Below, in pieces: positions 5,828 to 6,034 of a stretch of DNA of 6,034 nucleotides. Source of the DNA: Akkermansia sp. (lineage in GTDB: Bacteria; Verrucomicrobiota; Verrucomicrobiia; Verrucomicrobiales; Akkermansiaceae); contig JAIFNK010000247.1 in assembly GCA_020047775.1 (NCBI GenBank), positions 1-6,034 on the forward strand, in the 5' to 3' direction. The stretch's first letter is position 1. Each line of letters opens with the position of its first letter. A model generated the notes under the pieces. The model had not been told where the DNA came from and ran no database searches. It saw only the letters and a list, made by a program, of their open reading frames with translations. Both the position numbers and the translations under genes were made by a program.

Positions 5828-6034
5828 ATGAACTCACTCCTCAAACAATCATCCATTGCCGTATGTCTCCGTGGTTTCAGCGCCACCGAACTGGAGAAAG
5901 CCAGCAAGTTTCTCAGCTCCCGCGGACATCGTGTCGTGCGTTCGCTCAATGCCGCGCAATGCATGGTCACCGGCCCGGATGCGGATCACTCCCTACTGGA
6001 AAGCTCCCGCGCCCTGGGGGTGCAAGTGGTGAGG
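5828..6034 (+). CDS. BRCT-like domain protein, N-terminal part (runs off the right edge)
   Basis: Sixty-nine codons are open from ATG 5828 to the edge. Residues 9-69 follow the BRCT pattern: a first strand SIAVCLRGFS, helix ATELEKASKFLSSRGHRVV with the glycine before the second strand, AAQCMVTG (43-50) like the T-x-x-L-V-x-G strand, and LLESSRALGVQVV (56-68) like the K...A..LGI.IV helix-strand. BRCT domains bind proteins or DNA and in bacteria are best known from NAD+-dependent DNA ligase; the length and partner domains here cannot be seen. The gene is 55 bp after the second paralogue on the same strand, so it probably belongs to the operon. The assignment rests on pattern only. Confidence 0.6.
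   Translation, partial: MNSLLKQSSIAVCLRGFSATELEKASKFLSSRGHRVVRSLNAAQCMVTGPDADHSLLESSRALGVQVVR

Noticed and set aside
1..6034. CRISPR array, tRNA, rRNA or a complete insertion sequence.
   Set aside because: No regularly spaced repeats, no cloverleaf or rRNA-like stretch and no transposase motif were found on either strand by eye.

Overview
The window most likely comes from a Verrucomicrobiota-type bacterium. This rests on a GC-rich genome by eye, a primary-type sigma-70 paralogue with a long non-conserved insert, and genes that mostly start without a Shine-Dalgarno sequence. It is an inference, because no rRNA or other taxonomic marker is present. The region looks accessory: it mixes hypothetical genes, two decayed or rearranged genes and several inverted repeats.

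Left part (1-830, minus strand). The 5' end of an AAA+ ATPase of the DUF4143-associated family leaves the window at its left edge. A perfect 8-bp inverted repeat sits just before its start codon. Upstream of it on the same strand is an HD-domain phosphohydrolase-like gene with all family motifs, but split by a one-base deletion near 671-675. A strong hairpin overlaps its stop codon.

Middle (830-3583, plus strand). Divergent from the HD gene is a 273-aa protein with the hallmarks of an ADP-ribosyltransferase/PARP-like fold (H29, Y78), preceded by a plausible sigma-70 promoter. The usual catalytic glutamate is not at its expected place. About 350 bp without a gene follow, holding a nested inverted repeat (1914-1992). 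Next comes a scrambled sigma-70 locus. A region-3 fragment with an in-frame amber codon lies first, and fused behind it is a second piece carrying the end of region 1.1, region 1.2, the insert and region 2. That piece ends abruptly at the start of region 3. No region 4 is seen. The order is permuted relative to a normal sigma gene.

Right part (3584-6034, plus strand). Four closely packed genes look like one operon: a ~400-450 aa helical protein of unknown family, two adjacent small paralogues (SH3-like N-terminus plus a RWRDC...IGWEW core and helical tail), and the start of a BRCT-like protein cut by the window edge. The first two overlap by ATGA and the next gap is 6 bp. This cassette is the best candidate for an undescribed system, but the sequence alone does not show what it does.
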